A stretch of 64,000 nucleotides of DNA from Candidatus Electrothrix rattekaaiensis (GTDB lineage: Bacteria > Desulfobacterota > Desulfobulbia > Desulfobulbales > Desulfobulbaceae). Location: contig JAVQMD010000001.1 of NCBI GenBank assembly GCA_032595675.1, positions 124,001 through 188,000 of the forward strand, given 5' to 3'. The notes below the pieces were generated by a model that worked only from the letters and a program-made list of their open reading frames with translations, was not told where the DNA came from and ran no database searches. Of this stretch, positions 54,386 to 62,652 are shown one piece after another. The translations under genes and the position numbers were made by a program. Numbering within the stretch: position 1 is the stretch's first letter; each line of letters begins with the position of its first letter.

Positions 54386-55516
54386 TTATTTTTTGGTGAT
54401 AATCGCCATTGCATCGCCGTAGCTGAAAAAGCGATATCCCTGTTCTACAGCGTCTCTATACGCCTCCAGAACACGTTCTTTTCCTGCCAATGCAGCAACC
54501 AGAAATAGTAATGACGACTTGGGAAGATGAAAATTGGTGATCAGGTTGTCTACTATTTTAAATCGGTACCCTGGGTACATATAAAGGCCGCATAATTCTT
54601 CAATCTCTTGTAACTTTCCATCCTTACCAGTATGTCTGGCAGCGAATTCCAGCGTTCTTGCGGTGGTCGTGCCCACGGCCCATATCCTCCCGCCGTTTTC
54701 CCTCGTTATATTTATCGCTTCAGCTGTCTCTTTTGGAACACGGATCAATTCCTTATGCAGGGTATGGTCGCGGATATCCTCGCAGCGTACAGGAGCAAAG
54801 GTTCCGTAACCGACATGCAGGGTAACCTCTGCAAAGCAGATTCCAGCATCTTTTAATTTTTTTATCAATGGGTTGCTGAGATGCAAACCTGCTGTTGGTG
54901 CGGCAACAGAGCCGATATGACGGGCGTAGTTTGTTTGATAACGTTGCGCGTCTTCAGTTGTGCTTCCTTCGGGTCGCCTGATATAAGGAGGCAGGGGGAT
55001 TTCTCCATATTTTTCCAGGAGCTGTTCAAGATCGGCATGGGCAGGGTAGAAGAGGCTTACTTCCGCCTTGCCGTCGGGGAGAAGGGCTTCCACTTTGGCT
55101 TGTAGTGCATCGGAGAAATGGAGCATACTACCGGGCTTCGGGCGTTTGGAGCTTTTGATCAGTGCCAGTGTTGTTGCTTGGCAGACACCCTCTTCCTGTT
55201 TAACTGGAGCGGGAAAATGGAGAAGGAGCATTTCGATTTTGCCGCCAGTCTCCTTGTGTCCGAATAAACGTGCCGGAAAAACCTTTGTGTTATTCACCAC
55301 CAGCAGATCGCCAGGACTGATCAGCTCGCAAAGCGTCTCAAACTGCGTATGATGCCTGTTGTTGTTTGTACAATCTAGGACGAGGAGACGCGACTGGTCT
55401 CTCTGCTTCGTAGGTTGTTGAGCAATTTGATTTTCCGGCAGGGGATAGTCGTAGGAAGACAGGCGGTAGATCTCTTGCACGGTATCTTCTACCCTATCGT
55501 TACATTCTTCAGACAT
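54386..55516 (-). CDS. queA: tRNA preQ1(34) S-adenosylmethionine ribosyltransferase-isomerase
   Basis: A 376-residue enzyme that makes epoxyqueuosine in tRNA by moving the ribosyl part of SAM to preQ1. It shows YDYPLPENQIAQ-P, VNNTKVFPARLFG, TAGLHLS and LHVGYGTFAPV, all characteristic. The N-terminus carries about 28 extra residues before the family start. ATG 55516 is chosen over the in-frame GTG at 55534. Neither has a good ribosome site. It is convergent with the pilZ gene. Confidence 0.94.
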   Translation of the reverse strand: MSEECNDRVEDTVQEIYRLSSYDYPLPENQIAQQPTKQRDQSRLLVLDCTNNNRHHTQFETLCELISPGDLLVVNNTKVFPARLFGHKETGGKIEMLLLHFPAPVKQEEGVCQATTLALIKSSKRPKPGSMLHFSDALQAKVEALLPDGKAEVSLFYPAHADLEQLLEKYGEIPLPPYIRRPEGSTTEDAQRYQTNYARHIGSVAAPTAGLHLSNPLIKKLKDAGICFAEVTLHVGYGTFAPVRCEDIRDHTLHKELIRVPKETAEAINITRENGGRIWAVGTTTARTLEFAARHTGKDGKLQEIEELCGLYMYPGYRFKIVDNLITNFHLPKSSLLFLVAALAGKERVLEAYRDAVEQGYRFFSYGDAMAIITKK

Positions 55517-55574
55517 TATTGACACAGTTGACACAGAATACGTTGAAAAGAATCCGCTATGTTTTTGATTGAAT

Positions 55575-55595
55575 CCCGCCCCGTAACGAGGCGGG
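55575..55595 (-). terminator. Possible terminator hairpin
   Basis: CCCGCC (55575-55580) with GGCGGG (55590-55595) and a 9-nt loop, 35 bp past the secreted-protein gene. There is no strong T-run. Confidence 0.4.
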
Positions 55596-55629
55596 TACTC
55601 TCATCTTTCCTACGAGCTGTCCTGCGAAC

Positions 55630-57807
55630 TTAATTAAACTGCCAAACGCTGTTATGGGCCGGAGGTGCAGCCTGTTTAGCTGGCCACTGCGACTGTGGTG
55701 GAGACCATTGCGGCTGCGTTTGTTGCATTGATTGCGCAGGCTCCCTATCCATAATGATTAGGTCAATAATAGTCGGTTCGTCAGCTTTGATTTGTACTTC
55801 TCGAATCACTGAGGTATCTGCCCCTTTTGTCGCCTGTATCTGTCCGGTGAAATTCTTTTGGATAAAGTTGAGGGTGAAACCACCGTTATAGTCTGTTGTT
55901 GCGGTATAGGCCCTACCGGAGATCGCGTCCCAAATCTTGATGAGAGCGTTTTGAGCAGGACTTCCGTTGCTCCTGTACACGACCCGGCCTTTGATATCAG
56001 GCTGTGGTTCCGGTGCTTGAAAAACACTCGGGCGGTACTCTGGATTGGAGTAGTCAGGAATATAGGGTTGATTGAAGGTGATGCTCCCCTCCTGTCGCGC
56101 ATTGCTCTTCATAGGGTACGATGAAGTATTCTTCTGTTTGCATCCGCAGCTTTGCGAGCCGGATGGGCTGGTGGACGACGTGTTGTTGAAATTATGCTCA
56201 GGGCTGTATCCCGGATTGTATTGCGGGCTGTGTACATGGATTTTTCGTGTTGCTTTATCGCTTTGCGCGTTTTTGCGATCAATCGTTACACAGGATATCT
56301 CCTGATCTCCGGAGGTGTAGAAGACCAGAGCGGCAGTTACTGTCGATTGTGGTGCTACCCAGTTGGAAACATAAGGGGCATTCCCTGTTATGTTGGAATC
56401 TTTTGCTGAGCATTGGACTTTGACCATGTCTCCGTCAGGATCTGAGCCCGCAGTGACAGAGATATAGGTTGTTTTACCGGGACTCGTGTTATAGGGATAC
56501 TCGTTGATCTCAGGTTGGCTCGGTGCTTGGTTGTCATATCGGATACTGATTGTCTTTCTGGTTGAAGGACTGGCCACTTCATGCCGACTGAGCGATGTGC
56601 AGTAAATGTTTTTTTCTCCGGGTGAGTAAAAGGTAAACATTCCTTTGGTTTCTGCTTCCGGTGGGAGCCAATCTGACAGGTAGGGATCTGCTGCTGTTCT
56701 GTTGGAATCGTCAGCAGTACAACCTATTCTGACCAAGTCTCTGTTTTGAGGATCGTGTCCGGCAATGAGTGTGATGCTGATCGGATCATTTACTGAGCCT
56801 TGATCAGGCACTTCAACGAGAGGCTCCGGAGTACTGGTGATTCGTTTTCGTGCAGGAAGAGGAAGAGGAACAGGTCTGGAGAGATCTCGCCTCGGCGCAG
56901 GTGCTGGTGGAGTACTGTAAAGTTCTCTCATCGGTGCGGGAGATACAGAGAAAATCGGGTCGGGAGCAACAGTGATTGTTCGCTGGCTCAGGGAGCTGGT
57001 TGTGCCGTAACTATCCAGAGTGTTGCAGAAAATAGCCTGGGTTCCCGTTGAATGAAAGGTCAGAGGAATGGTAACACTGTCTCCACTGTATATCCAGCTG
57101 GAACGATATGGGCTGCTCGGGGTGTTGTCAGAATTACTGGCTGTACATTGGACCCTGACCATATCATTGCTGTGTGTTTGTCCCGCAGTCACAGTAATAT
57201 TGACCACTGCGTTTATTTCTGTCCTCTCCGGGGTTTCACTGATAACGGGGCGTTGCGGTCCACTAACGTCATTAGCTTGCTGCGTAACGGGTTGTGAATC
57301 ATCCCAGGGGACAGGCTCTCTTGTTGCTGTTTCGTTTTTTGAGATTTGTATGGGACCGACCCAGGCATAGCCGATATTATTTGTTATGGTTGCAAAAAAA
57401 TGGTGGGGGAAAGATGCAACAGCACTCAGATCCAGCCGAAGTCTTGCAGCTTCGCTCCCAGGAGGAACTTTGCCGGATGCGATGATCGGGCCGGTATGGC
57501 TCCCAGATCTGACGCTGACACTGTTCGCGTTGTAAAAAGGCCCTTTCTTTGAGGTAATGCTGAATATCGCATCAGATCCTTCGATACGGGCATTCATCTT
57601 CAGAATTTCCCCCCAAGTGCCTCCACCATTGTCGGTTTCTTCAATATCTGCCTGATATTGCGCAGAGGAATACGAGCTGCTGTCAGGGTATTGGGCAAAG
57701 GCAGTATTGCCGATGATCACACAACAGCAGACGATGAGCAGGAGCAGACTGCTCCGAGCTATGCGTATAGTGTTCTGCAGCTGGTTGTTGTTTAGCGAGG
57801 AATTCAT
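55630..57807 (-). CDS. Secreted repeat protein with paired cysteines and a CarboxypepD_reg-like domain
   Basis: 725 residues starting MNSSLNNNQ, with GGAGG 7 nt upstream. A signal peptide ends near AFA-QYPDSS. Three ~90-residue Ig-like repeats follow (about 195-280, 335-430 and 435-530). Each has a V+C...A-DSN-T...PY-S-W core and a closing C-T. Next come a Pro-rich linker, a Cys-x-Cys-rich spot (SQSCGCKQKN), and a carboxypeptidase-regulatory-like beta domain (about 620-690; GRVVYRSNGSPAQNALIKIWD). It is likely extracytoplasmic and disulfide-stabilised. The function is not known; a cell-envelope structural or adhesive part is my guess. Confidence 0.75.
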   Translation of the reverse strand: MNSSLNNNQLQNTIRIARSSLLLLIVCCCVIIGNTAFAQYPDSSSYSSAQYQADIEETDNGGGTWGEILKMNARIEGSDAIFSITSKKGPFYNANSVSVRSGSHTGPIIASGKVPPGSEAARLRLDLSAVASFPHHFFATITNNIGYAWVGPIQISKNETATREPVPWDDSQPVTQQANDVSGPQRPVISETPERTEINAVVNITVTAGQTHSNDMVRVQCTASNSDNTPSSPYRSSWIYSGDSVTIPLTFHSTGTQAIFCNTLDSYGTTSSLSQRTITVAPDPIFSVSPAPMRELYSTPPAPAPRRDLSRPVPLPLPARKRITSTPEPLVEVPDQGSVNDPISITLIAGHDPQNRDLVRIGCTADDSNRTAADPYLSDWLPPEAETKGMFTFYSPGEKNIYCTSLSRHEVASPSTRKTISIRYDNQAPSQPEINEYPYNTSPGKTTYISVTAGSDPDGDMVKVQCSAKDSNITGNAPYVSNWVAPQSTVTAALVFYTSGDQEISCVTIDRKNAQSDKATRKIHVHSPQYNPGYSPEHNFNNTSSTSPSGSQSCGCKQKNTSSYPMKSNARQEGSITFNQPYIPDYSNPEYRPSVFQAPEPQPDIKGRVVYRSNGSPAQNALIKIWDAISGRAYTATTDYNGGFTLNFIQKNFTGQIQATKGADTSVIREVQIKADEPTIIDLIIMDREPAQSMQQTQPQWSPPQSQWPAKQAAPPAHNSVWQFN

Positions 57808-58126
57808 TATCGGACCTCCGAGGATCAATTCTATAACGTTAGGTATCGCACGAACTGTCATTAATTAAACAGTCATTATTTGGTTTGTTGTCTGCCGAGC
57901 AGTATGAGGAAATGCGGGCAGAGGAAAAGACATGTGCATAATGGTTGTAAACGATAACAGGATTTCTGTCAAAAAGAAATATATGTCAGTCCCTTGCAGC
58001 TGAGCATGCGGCAGAGCAATAGGAGCGTGCTGAAAAAGCTTTTCTTCGGACTATAAACGGATTAGCAAGAAGGAGAGACTCTGCTTGGTTAAACAATATT
58101 TTTTGCTTGAGAGGGGAAGAGCCATC
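57808..58126. other. Divergent intergenic region
   Basis: 319 bp between the secreted-protein gene and mqnB. It must hold both promoters. A short AT-rich repeat (ACTGTCATTAATTAAACAGT) lies at its left end. No gene seen. Confidence 0.45.
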
Positions 58127-58789
58127 GTGAACGTTTTGATAACAGCGGCAACAGAGCTGGAGATGCAGGCATTTCTTGATGCTAGTGGGGGGAAGAGTTC
58201 TGTACATTGCCTTATCACAGGGATTGGGCCGGTAGAGACGACGCTCTCTCTGACGAATATTCTCCATAAGCGGTCGGAGATAGATTGCGTGTTGAATTTC
58301 GGTATTGCCGGAGCATATCTGGAAAATTATACATCGGTTCATGCCGAATTGCTTGATCTTTGTCTTGCTGAGCAGGAAATCCTTGGTGATCTCGGTATTC
58401 AGTTAGCAGACAAAGTGGAATGCTTTGGTGCCGAGTTGCCGGTTCGGGATCGGTTTGTTCTTGATCCAGGGCTTTTGCTGACAGCCGGTCGAATCCTGGG
58501 GGATGCGGGTATTCCGTATACGCAGGGAATTTTTGTCACTGTGAACTGCGCTAGCGGCACGCAACACAGGGGAGATCAGCTCGGGCGTCAGTTTCGTGGG
58601 CTTTGCGAGAATATGGAAGGGGCCGCAGTGGCTCGGGTTTGTGAAGAATTTTCTTTGCCCTGTCTGGAGGTTCGCTGTATTAGTAATATGGTGGAGGATC
58701 GGAATCGGGAAAAATGGCGGCTCCGAGAAGCCTGTGTTCACGCGGGAAGGGCAGCCGCAGTTGTTGCTGCTGGGCTTTTGCCCCAATAA
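58127..58789 (+). CDS. mqnB: Futalosine hydrolase
   Basis: A 220-residue nucleoside-phosphorylase-fold enzyme that splits futalosine into hypoxanthine and dehypoxanthinyl futalosine on the alternative menaquinone pathway. It has NVLITAATELEMQ, LNFGIAGAY, ENMEGAAVARV and SNMVEDRNREKW. GTG 58127 is chosen because GGGGAAG lies 6 nt upstream. A TTG at 58085 would add 14 residues. It implies that this organism respires with menaquinone. Other mqn genes are not here. Confidence 0.87.
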   Translation: MNVLITAATELEMQAFLDASGGKSSVHCLITGIGPVETTLSLTNILHKRSEIDCVLNFGIAGAYLENYTSVHAELLDLCLAEQEILGDLGIQLADKVECFGAELPVRDRFVLDPGLLLTAGRILGDAGIPYTQGIFVTVNCASGTQHRGDQLGRQFRGLCENMEGAAVARVCEEFSLPCLEVRCISNMVEDRNREKWRLREACVHAGRAAAVVAAGLLPQ

Positions 58790-58794
58790 TAATG

Positions 58795-58925
58795 ACGACA
58801 CCGCCATGCCCCGAAGGGGCTGGATGATTATAGCCCTATGTTTTAACATTGGGTACAACCGTGGTTGCTGACGCGGAAAAACTCTACGCACTGCGTAGAG
58901 AATTGAGTTAACCCCAATGTGTTGG
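58795..58925. repeat. Palindrome-rich repeat-like segment
   Basis: Contains GCCCCGAAGGGGC (58808 region), a perfect 9-bp palindrome CTCTACGCA-C-TGCGTAGAG (58882-58900), and an outer pair ACATTGGG (58846-58853) with CCCAATGT (58913-58920). The nested arrangement could fold into a branched structure. It lies just before hsdS. Confidence 0.55.
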
Positions 58926-58946
58926 GGATTTGGGAGGGGAAGAGGG

Positions 58947-60122
58947 ATGAAAATTAAGAAGGTTGGTGAAGTCGCGGAAGTCAACCCACGCTTGTTAGCA
59001 GGTGCAAAACCCGATTCTGATGACCTTATCAGTTTTGTCCCGATGGCGGCAGTATCCGAGGTAACTTTATCAATCGAGAAGCCCGTTGATCGTCCCTACT
59101 CTGAGGTAGCCAAGGGGTTTACCTCGTTCCGTCGCGGAGATATTCTTATCGCCAAAATCACACCATGCTTTGAAAACGGCAAAATGGCTTACACACAGAA
59201 CTTGCCGCGTGATCTTGGCTTCGGCTCGACAGAATTTCATGTATTGAGACCCAAAGAAAATCTGGAAGGAGCCTATCTCTTCCACTTATTACGGGCACCC
59301 CTTGTTCGGCGATCAGGAAAGATGAAGATGAAGGGTGCTGCGGGACAACGAAGGGTCCCAGCAGACTTTTTTGCCAATCTCCAAATCCCACTCCCGCCTC
59401 TAGTCGAACAAAAACGCATCGCAAAAATCCTGGATGCAACAGATGCCCTGCGGGCCAAACGCCGCGAGGGCCTCGCTCAGCTCGACATCCTCCTGCAATC
59501 CACCTTTCTGGATATGTTCGGTGATCCGGTCACTAATCCGATGGGGTGGAACGTGACACTCGTTGAGGATGAGGTGCATTTTTTAACGAGTGGCTCTCGG
59601 GGATGGGCAAAATATTATGCTGATTCAGGAGATGTATTTATTAGAATTCAAAATCTCAAAAACGGTAATCTTGATCTCAGTGACATTGCTTACGTGAACG
59701 CTCCAGAATCGGCGGAGGCAAAACGTACCAAGGTCGAGCCCGGCGATGTACTTCTAAGCATCACGGCGGATTTAGGTCGAACTGCTGTTGTTCCCAATGA
59801 TATCGGAAAGGCTCACATCAACCAACACTTGGCAATTTTACGATTTAAGGAATTAAATCCGGTGTTCGTTAGTTATCAACTGGCATCACATGGAGGACAA
59901 TCGCAGTTCGTTCGGCTGAATCGAGAAGGCGTTAAGGCAGGGTTAAATTTCAATGATGTAAAAATGATACAACTAACCAAGCCTCCCCTCACCCTGCAAA
60001 CCTGCTTCGCCAGCATAGTAAAATCCATAGAACAACAAAAAGCCCGAATGCAAGCCCATCTCGCCGAACTAGACACCCTCTTCGCAGCCCTTCAACAACG
60101 TGCCTTCAACGGGGACCTCTAA
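58947..60122 (+). CDS. hsdS: Type I restriction specificity subunit HsdS, orphan
   Basis: A 391-residue S subunit with two target-recognition domains (about 1-150 and 200-355). Each is followed by a conserved helical spacer (IPLPPLVEQKRIAKILDATDALR and TLQTCFASIVKSIEQQKARM). It would direct a methylase/restriction complex to a split DNA target. No HsdM or HsdR lies within the window on either side, so it may be an alternative S subunit working in trans. GGGAAGAGGG precedes ATG 58947. Its end overlaps the alr stop by 4 bp, tail to tail. Confidence 0.87.
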   Translation: MKIKKVGEVAEVNPRLLAGAKPDSDDLISFVPMAAVSEVTLSIEKPVDRPYSEVAKGFTSFRRGDILIAKITPCFENGKMAYTQNLPRDLGFGSTEFHVLRPKENLEGAYLFHLLRAPLVRRSGKMKMKGAAGQRRVPADFFANLQIPLPPLVEQKRIAKILDATDALRAKRREGLAQLDILLQSTFLDMFGDPVTNPMGWNVTLVEDEVHFLTSGSRGWAKYYADSGDVFIRIQNLKNGNLDLSDIAYVNAPESAEAKRTKVEPGDVLLSITADLGRTAVVPNDIGKAHINQHLAILRFKELNPVFVSYQLASHGGQSQFVRLNREGVKAGLNFNDVKMIQLTKPPLTLQTCFASIVKSIEQQKARMQAHLAELDTLFAALQQRAFNGDL

Positions 60123-61330
60123 ATTGCCCGATGCTCATTGATGAAAATCCTGGGAACCCGCGCACTGATATTAGTCAGGACTTCATAATTGATCGTGCCG
60201 AGTTGATCAGCAAGTTCGTTCGCAGTGATTACCTCCTTGCCCTGTCTGCCGATGAGCTGCACTTCATCCCCGATATATGCCTCTCCATCACCGATACTGA
60301 TCATTGTTTGGTCCATACAGATGCTCCCTGCCACAGGATATCTTTTACCACGCAGCAAAACCTGTGCTTTGTTGGAAAGACCGCGAGCATAGCCATCACC
60401 GTAGCCCACCGGAATGGTCACGACCCGGCAGTTCTGCGGAGCTGTCCATGTTCTGCCGTAGCCGATGGAGCTTCCGGCCAACACGACCTTGAAATACATG
60501 ACTTTTGCCCTGAGAGAGAGGGCGGGTAGCAGGTCAGCCTTGGATTCTGAAGAAGGGGAAGGGTGGTAGCCGTAGAGCATAATTCCCGGCCTGATCATAT
60601 CAAGCTGGCTTTCCTTGATTCTCAGGATAGCGGCGGAATTGGCGATTTGGAGCCGTGGGGAGGGGCGATGTTCCTTGTCAAAGAAACGCGCTGCTTCAAG
60701 AAATCGTTCTAGCTGAAGATGCGTGAATGCAAGGTCTTCGTTATCTGCATTGGCGAAATGAGAAAAGATGGAGACGAGGTTCAGATACTTTTCCGCCTCC
60801 AGGGCAGCAGTAAAGAGTTTATGGGCGTTTGTATGGCGTATCCCGATCCGCATCATGCCGGTGTCGATCTTCAGGTGGATGTTGACCCGTTTCCCGTAGA
60901 ACTCAGCGGCCTCCCGGATATATTGCAGCGCATCCACCGAAGCAATGGTCAGATCGATATTATTTTCTATGAACAACCCAATCTGAAATTTTGAAAACGG
61001 ACCTGAGGTGATGATGGGAATGGTTATACCTGCCTTTCTCAGCTCCAGAGCCTCTTCAACAAAGGCAGTGCCGAGATAATCTACGCCTTCGGAAGCCAAG
61101 TGCTCAGCAACCCGTACCAGACCGTGACCATAGGCATTGGCCTTGACCATAGCGATGATCTTCCGGCCCGGGGCCTTTTCCCGGACGACCCCAAGGTTAT
61201 GGCTTATGCAGGCTAAGTCCACCACCGCAGCGGAGCGGTGATAGAGGCTGGCAATATTTTCTCCTATGATGTGGTTCAATGCGTTTGTGTCCTTTTGCGT
61301 TGATACCGGCTCCGTATCCGACGCAGCCAC
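60119..61330 (-). CDS. alr: Alanine racemase
   Basis: A PLP enzyme making D-alanine for peptidoglycan. The PLP-binding Lys63 lies in MVKANAYGHG and the second catalytic base Tyr (about 294) in GSSIGYGRTW. The C-terminal PVAGSICMDQTMISIG is typical. It is 403 residues from GTG 61330. The first ~30 residues are unusual and overlap the upstream membrane-protein gene, so a later start is possible. The 3' end overlaps hsdS. Confidence 0.92.
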   Translation of the reverse strand: MAASDTEPVSTQKDTNALNHIIGENIASLYHRSAAVVDLACISHNLGVVREKAPGRKIIAMVKANAYGHGLVRVAEHLASEGVDYLGTAFVEEALELRKAGITIPIITSGPFSKFQIGLFIENNIDLTIASVDALQYIREAAEFYGKRVNIHLKIDTGMMRIGIRHTNAHKLFTAALEAEKYLNLVSIFSHFANADNEDLAFTHLQLERFLEAARFFDKEHRPSPRLQIANSAAILRIKESQLDMIRPGIMLYGYHPSPSSESKADLLPALSLRAKVMYFKVVLAGSSIGYGRTWTAPQNCRVVTIPVGYGDGYARGLSNKAQVLLRGKRYPVAGSICMDQTMISIGDGEAYIGDEVQLIGRQGKEVITANELADQLGTINYEVLTNISARVPRIFINEHRAI

Positions 61331-61767
61331 TGTTCCCAGCCGTGGCGACTTGAGAGGAGAAGACCCCAGCCTGCGGCAACATAGATCGTACCCAGGAACA
61401 GGCCCGGTTCGGTCATGCTGCGCAGAGCGATCCCAGTGGCCATCATCAGGATAACGAGAAGCCAGGTCTTCCAGGGATAGACCGCGCCGATGCAGCTCCT
61501 TTCCTTGAGCAGCATAATCCGGGTCAGATTCTTTTTTGCCGACTTATCCAGAACGGTCAGTGACTTGACCGTGCCGACAATCAGGGCGATAATCAAGGCG
61601 ATGATGAACAGCCGACAGGTCAGGCTGAACCCGATCCAGCCCAGTCCGCGCACCATGAGCATGATCCCCACAGCGGTCCAGATAAGAGGGGCAATAAAGA
61701 GATGGACAGACTTGCCAACATCGGGTCTGAATCGTGTTGCGGTATTTTTTTTCGGCGTATCAGCCAT
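61276..61767 (-). CDS. Hypothetical membrane protein upstream of alr
   Basis: 163 residues with helices at about 23-40, 44-64, 98-112 and 122-138, and a strongly basic C-terminus. The layout suggests an inner-membrane protein with a positive cytoplasmic tail. The 3' end overlaps the alr start by 55 bp, pointing to coupled expression. No family identified with certainty. Confidence 0.65.
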   Translation of the reverse strand: MADTPKKNTATRFRPDVGKSVHLFIAPLIWTAVGIMLMVRGLGWIGFSLTCRLFIIALIIALIVGTVKSLTVLDKSAKKNLTRIMLLKERSCIGAVYPWKTWLLVILMMATGIALRSMTEPGLFLGTIYVAAGWGLLLSSRHGWEQWLRRIRSRYQRKRTQTH

Positions 61768-62135
61768 GAACCGATCCCCTTATTCATTGATGGATTGTGA
61801 TACTTTTGTACAGTGTGCGGAGTGTCATGTACAGCTTTTCTTGAGACTCCCTCTACAGAACCTCCTTTGGTTTGTCAAGGGAAATGAGGAGGTTTGCCGA
61901 GATGGAATCTGTAAAGGCGAAAAATTTTTCGCCCCTGCCCTGTGCTGAAAAATAAATTTGTCTTCTTTTCGCTGAACAGGGAAGAAAATAAGATCTTTTC
62001 TGTGGAAACAGAGCAAAGCTGTCAGCTCTTCCTTGCCCCCTAATGATAGTCCGTGTTAACTATAAGCAGGGACGTAAGAAGGTAGATACCCCGGTAAGCA
62101 ACCGGTTCAATCATAATGACAACGAGGACTGGAAT
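61768..62135. other. Intergenic stretch
   Basis: 368 bp between divergent genes. The frames across it lack features. It should contain the promoters of the membrane protein/alr pair and of the two-CW gene. Nothing else seen. Confidence 0.45.
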
Positions 62136-62450
62136 ATGAAAAAGAAACTAAACTGCTGGGAAGTAAAAAAATGCGGGCGCGAGCCGGGCGGCGACAAGGT
62201 CTCTGAGCTGGGCGTATGCCCTGTTGCCCAAGAGGGAAGAGCCGAAGGTATTCATGGTGGAGAAAAAGGTGGGCGGTGTTGCTGGGCCATAGCAGGAACG
62301 CTTTGTAGGGGAGAGCAGCAGGGAAACTATGCCGAGAAATTCGGTGATTGCCGTACCTGTGATTTCTATGAGATGGTGAAGAGAGAGGAAATGCCGCAGT
62401 TTAAGCTGGGCATTACCATCCTGAGGGAAATAAAGGAGAAAGGCTCCTGA
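62136..62450 (+). CDS. Two-CW domain cysteine-rich protein
   Basis: 104 residues with the NCWEVKKCGREPGG motif near the N-terminus, then CPVAQ, RCCWAIAGTLC and CRTCDFY. The conserved Cys/Trp pairs are those of the two-CW family, presumed to bind a metal or cluster. It is often found next to signalling proteins in Desulfobacterota, but its function is unknown. GAGGA lies 8 nt before ATG 62136. Confidence 0.85.
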   Translation: MKKKLNCWEVKKCGREPGGDKVSELGVCPVAQEGRAEGIHGGEKGGRCCWAIAGTLCRGEQQGNYAEKFGDCRTCDFYEMVKREEMPQFKLGITILREIKEKGS

Positions 62451-62473
62451 GCGACAAGGTCCTGCTTGTCGTA

Positions 62474-62507
62474 TTTGATCCATTTGATCCATTTGATCCA
62501 TTTGATC
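62474..62507. repeat. 9-bp tandem repeat, nearly 4 units
   Basis: TTTGATCCA occurs three times in a row (62474, 62483, 62492), then TTTGATC-. It lies between the two-CW gene and the helicase gene. Confidence 0.85.
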
Positions 62508-62652
62508 GGATGCAGCACGCGAAAGCGGGATCTGATTCTATTCCGGCGCGATGACTGGACAGTCGGGCCGGGGTTTCCTCCGGTCTGATGTTTTTTGAGG
62601 AGGCTCTCCTTCTCCGAGTGGAACTCCCGGCCTTCTTGATTTTTGATAATGA

